A DNA stretch of 64,000 bases from Actinomycetes bacterium (lineage in GTDB: Bacteria; Actinomycetota; Actinomycetes; Actinomycetales; Microbacteriaceae): assembly GCA_029777095.1 (NCBI GenBank), contig JAKOTS010000013.1, forward strand, positions 1 through 64,000, read 5' to 3'. Of this stretch, positions 62,729 through 64,000 are shown piece by piece. The stretch's first letter is position 1; each line of letters begins with the position of its first letter. The notes beneath the pieces are model-generated. The model saw only the letters and a program-made list of their open reading frames with translations. It had not been told where the DNA came from and made no database searches. The position numbers were made by a program, and so were the translations under genes.

Positions 62729-64000
62729 ATGGCAGAACTATCGATCAGCCCCGATGCGATTCGGGATGCGCTGAAAGACTTTGTCGCGGCCTACGAGCCC
62801 GCGGCGGCCACAGCCACCGAGGTCGGCACCGTTGTGGACGCTGCCGACGGCATCGCTCACGTCGAGGGACTGCCCGGTGTCATGGCCAATGAGCTCGTGA
62901 CCTTCGCCGACGGAACTCTGGGCCTCGCCCTGAACCTCGACGAGCACGAGATCGGTGTCGTCGTCCTCGGCGACTTCGCTGGCGTTGAAGCTGGTGGCGA
63001 GGTGACCCGCACCGGTGAGGTGCTCTCGGTGCCCGTCGGTGACGGCTACCTCGGCCGCGTTGTCGACCCGCTCGGCAACCCGATCGATGGCCTCGGCGCC
63101 ATCGCAAGCGAAGGCCGTCGCGCACTCGAGCTGCAGGCACCCGGTGTCATGCAGCGTAAGAGCGTGCACGAGCCGCTGCAGACCGGTGTCAAGGCAATCG
63201 ACGCGATGATCCCCGTCGGCCGTGGCCAGCGTCAGCTGATCATTGGTGACCGCCAGACCGGTAAGACCGCTCTTGCGATCGACACGATCATCAACCAGCG
63301 TGCAAACTGGGAGTCGGGCGACGTCAACAAGCAGGTGCGTTGCATCTACGTTGCGATCGGCCAGAAGGGCTCGACCATCGCCTCGGTGCGTGGCGCGCTC
63401 GAAGACGCCGGCGCAATGGAATACACGACGATCGTGGCATCGCCCGCGTCGGACGCCGCTGGCTTCAAATACCTCGCTCCCTACACCGGTTCGGCCATCG
63501 GCCAGCACTGGATGTACGGCGGCAAGCACGTCCTCATCATCTTCGATGACCTGTCGAAGCAGGCAGAGGCATACCGAGCGGTATCGCTCCTCCTGCGTCG
63601 TCCGCCGGGCCGCGAGGCATACCCCGGTGACGTCTTCTACCTGCACTCCCGTCTGCTCGAGCGTTGCGCAAAGCTCTCGGACGAGCTCGGCGCGGGTTCG
63701 ATGACCGGTCTGCCGATCATCGAGACCAAGGCAAACGACGTCTCGGCATACATTCCGACCAACGTGATCTCGATCACCGACGGCCAGATCTTCCTCCAGT
63801 CCGACCTCTTCAACGCCAACCAGCGTCCGGCGGTCGACGTGGGTATCTCGGTTTCGCGTGTTGGTGGCGACGCTCAGGTCAAGTCGATCAAGAAGGTTTC
63901 GGGAACGCTGAAGCTTGAGCTGGCCCAGTACCGCGCTCTCGAGGCGTTCGCGATGTTCGCGAGCGACTTGGATGCCGCGAGCCGTCGTCAGCTTGAGCGC
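62729..64000 (+). CDS. atpA: ATP synthase F1 subunit alpha (3' end outside window)
   Basis: The frame is open from ATG 62729 (an ATG three bases earlier is also in frame; GGAAG precedes both) to the window edge, giving 424 of the usual 540 or so residues. P loop [15 protein letters not shown] (about residue 170), '[15 protein letters not shown]' and the visiting-Arg region '[17 protein letters not shown]' are typical. It forms non-catalytic sites alternating with beta. Confidence 0.97.
   Translation, partial: MAELSISPDAIRDALKDFVAAYEPAAATATEVGTVVDAADGIAHVEGLPGVMANELVTFADGTLGLALNLDEHEIGVVVLGDFAGVEAGGEVTRTGEVLSVPVGDGYLGRVVDPLGNPIDGLGAIASEGRRALELQAPGVMQRKSVHEPLQTGVKAIDAMIPVGRGQRQLIIGDRQTGKTALAIDTIINQRANWESGDVNKQVRCIYVAIGQKGSTIASVRGALEDAGAMEYTTIVASPASDAAGFKYLAPYTGSAIGQHWMYGGKHVLIIFDDLSKQAEAYRAVSLLLRRPPGREAYPGDVFYLHSRLLERCAKLSDELGAGSMTGLPIIETKANDVSAYIPTNVISITDGQIFLQSDLFNANQRPAVDVGISVSRVGGDAQVKSIKKVSGTLKLELAQYRALEAFAMFASDLDAASRRQLER

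Overview
The window reads as a chromosomal segment of a high-GC actinobacterium, most likely Micrococcales and probably Microbacteriaceae. The evidence is the WhiB protein, MtrAB-LpqB, the DUF3499/Rv3259-type gene pair, a Rho factor with a long N-terminal insertion, the RDD/SpoIIM/MoxR/DUF58/DUF4350/DUF4129 cluster, and an argS-lysA-hom-thrC-thrB-rho-prfA-(...)-prmC-tsaC-wecA-atp order that parallels the mycobacterial chromosome. Genes are tightly packed, and many neighbours overlap by ATGA or GTGA. No integrase, transposase, prophage module or CRISPR array is visible.

Layout. 0-9.3 kb: 3' end of manA, whiB2, a membrane glycosyltransferase with a DUF5719 partner, an Rv3259-like gene facing a DUF3499 gene, and a MacAB-like export operon (HlyD, ATPase, FtsX). 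9.3-23.1 kb: two copies of an inverted-repeat element, ahcY, divergent RDD and SpoIIM membrane proteins, furA-katG and an aquaporin, then a minus-strand operon (GPDPase-membrane protein, DUF4129, DUF4350, MoxR, DUF58). 23.3-27.5 kb: mtrA-mtrB-lpqB, the envelope two-component system. 27.6-32.6 kb: an orphan siderophore-interacting (SIP) domain protein behind a DtxR/IdeR-like box, an arginase-fold protein that has lost its metal ligands, an HEAVH protein, and TPM/PspA. 32.8-37.9 kb: DUF3097, trmB, a CPBP protease, a dense repeat cluster, a guanidine-III riboswitch with its SMR guanidine exporter, an epimerase-like protein and tRNA-Arg(CCG). 38-41.1 kb: two lipoproteins around a SARP-like regulator. 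41.3-52.2 kb: argS, an LmeA-like protein, lysA, hom-thrC-thrB, rho, prfA. 52.2-56.4 kb: a repeat-rich insertion (DUF559, a small membrane protein, cysE, cysK) separating prfA from prmC. 56.5-64 kb: prmC, tsaC, wecA, an AtpI-like protein and atpBEFHA, the last cut by the window end.

How the genes work together. Most loci are housekeeping: aspartate-family amino acids (lysA, hom, thrC, thrB), cysteine (cysE, cysK), the methyl cycle (ahcY), translation termination (prfA, prmC), transcription termination (rho), tRNA modification (trmB, tsaC), envelope control (mtrAB-lpqB, wecA, the GT2/DUF5719 pair, pspA/TPM) and ATP synthase. Stress and metal biology appears in furA-katG, the DtxR-box SIP gene and the guanidine riboswitch/exporter.

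The least explained material is non-coding. There are two families of dispersed inverted-repeat elements (A: three copies of about 98-100 bp; B: nine copies of about 60-65 bp, several abutting short tandem arrays). There is also a heptamer, GGATGCC/GGCATCC, far more frequent than base composition predicts on both strands. Gene calls rest on protein families recognised by eye; no database search was run.
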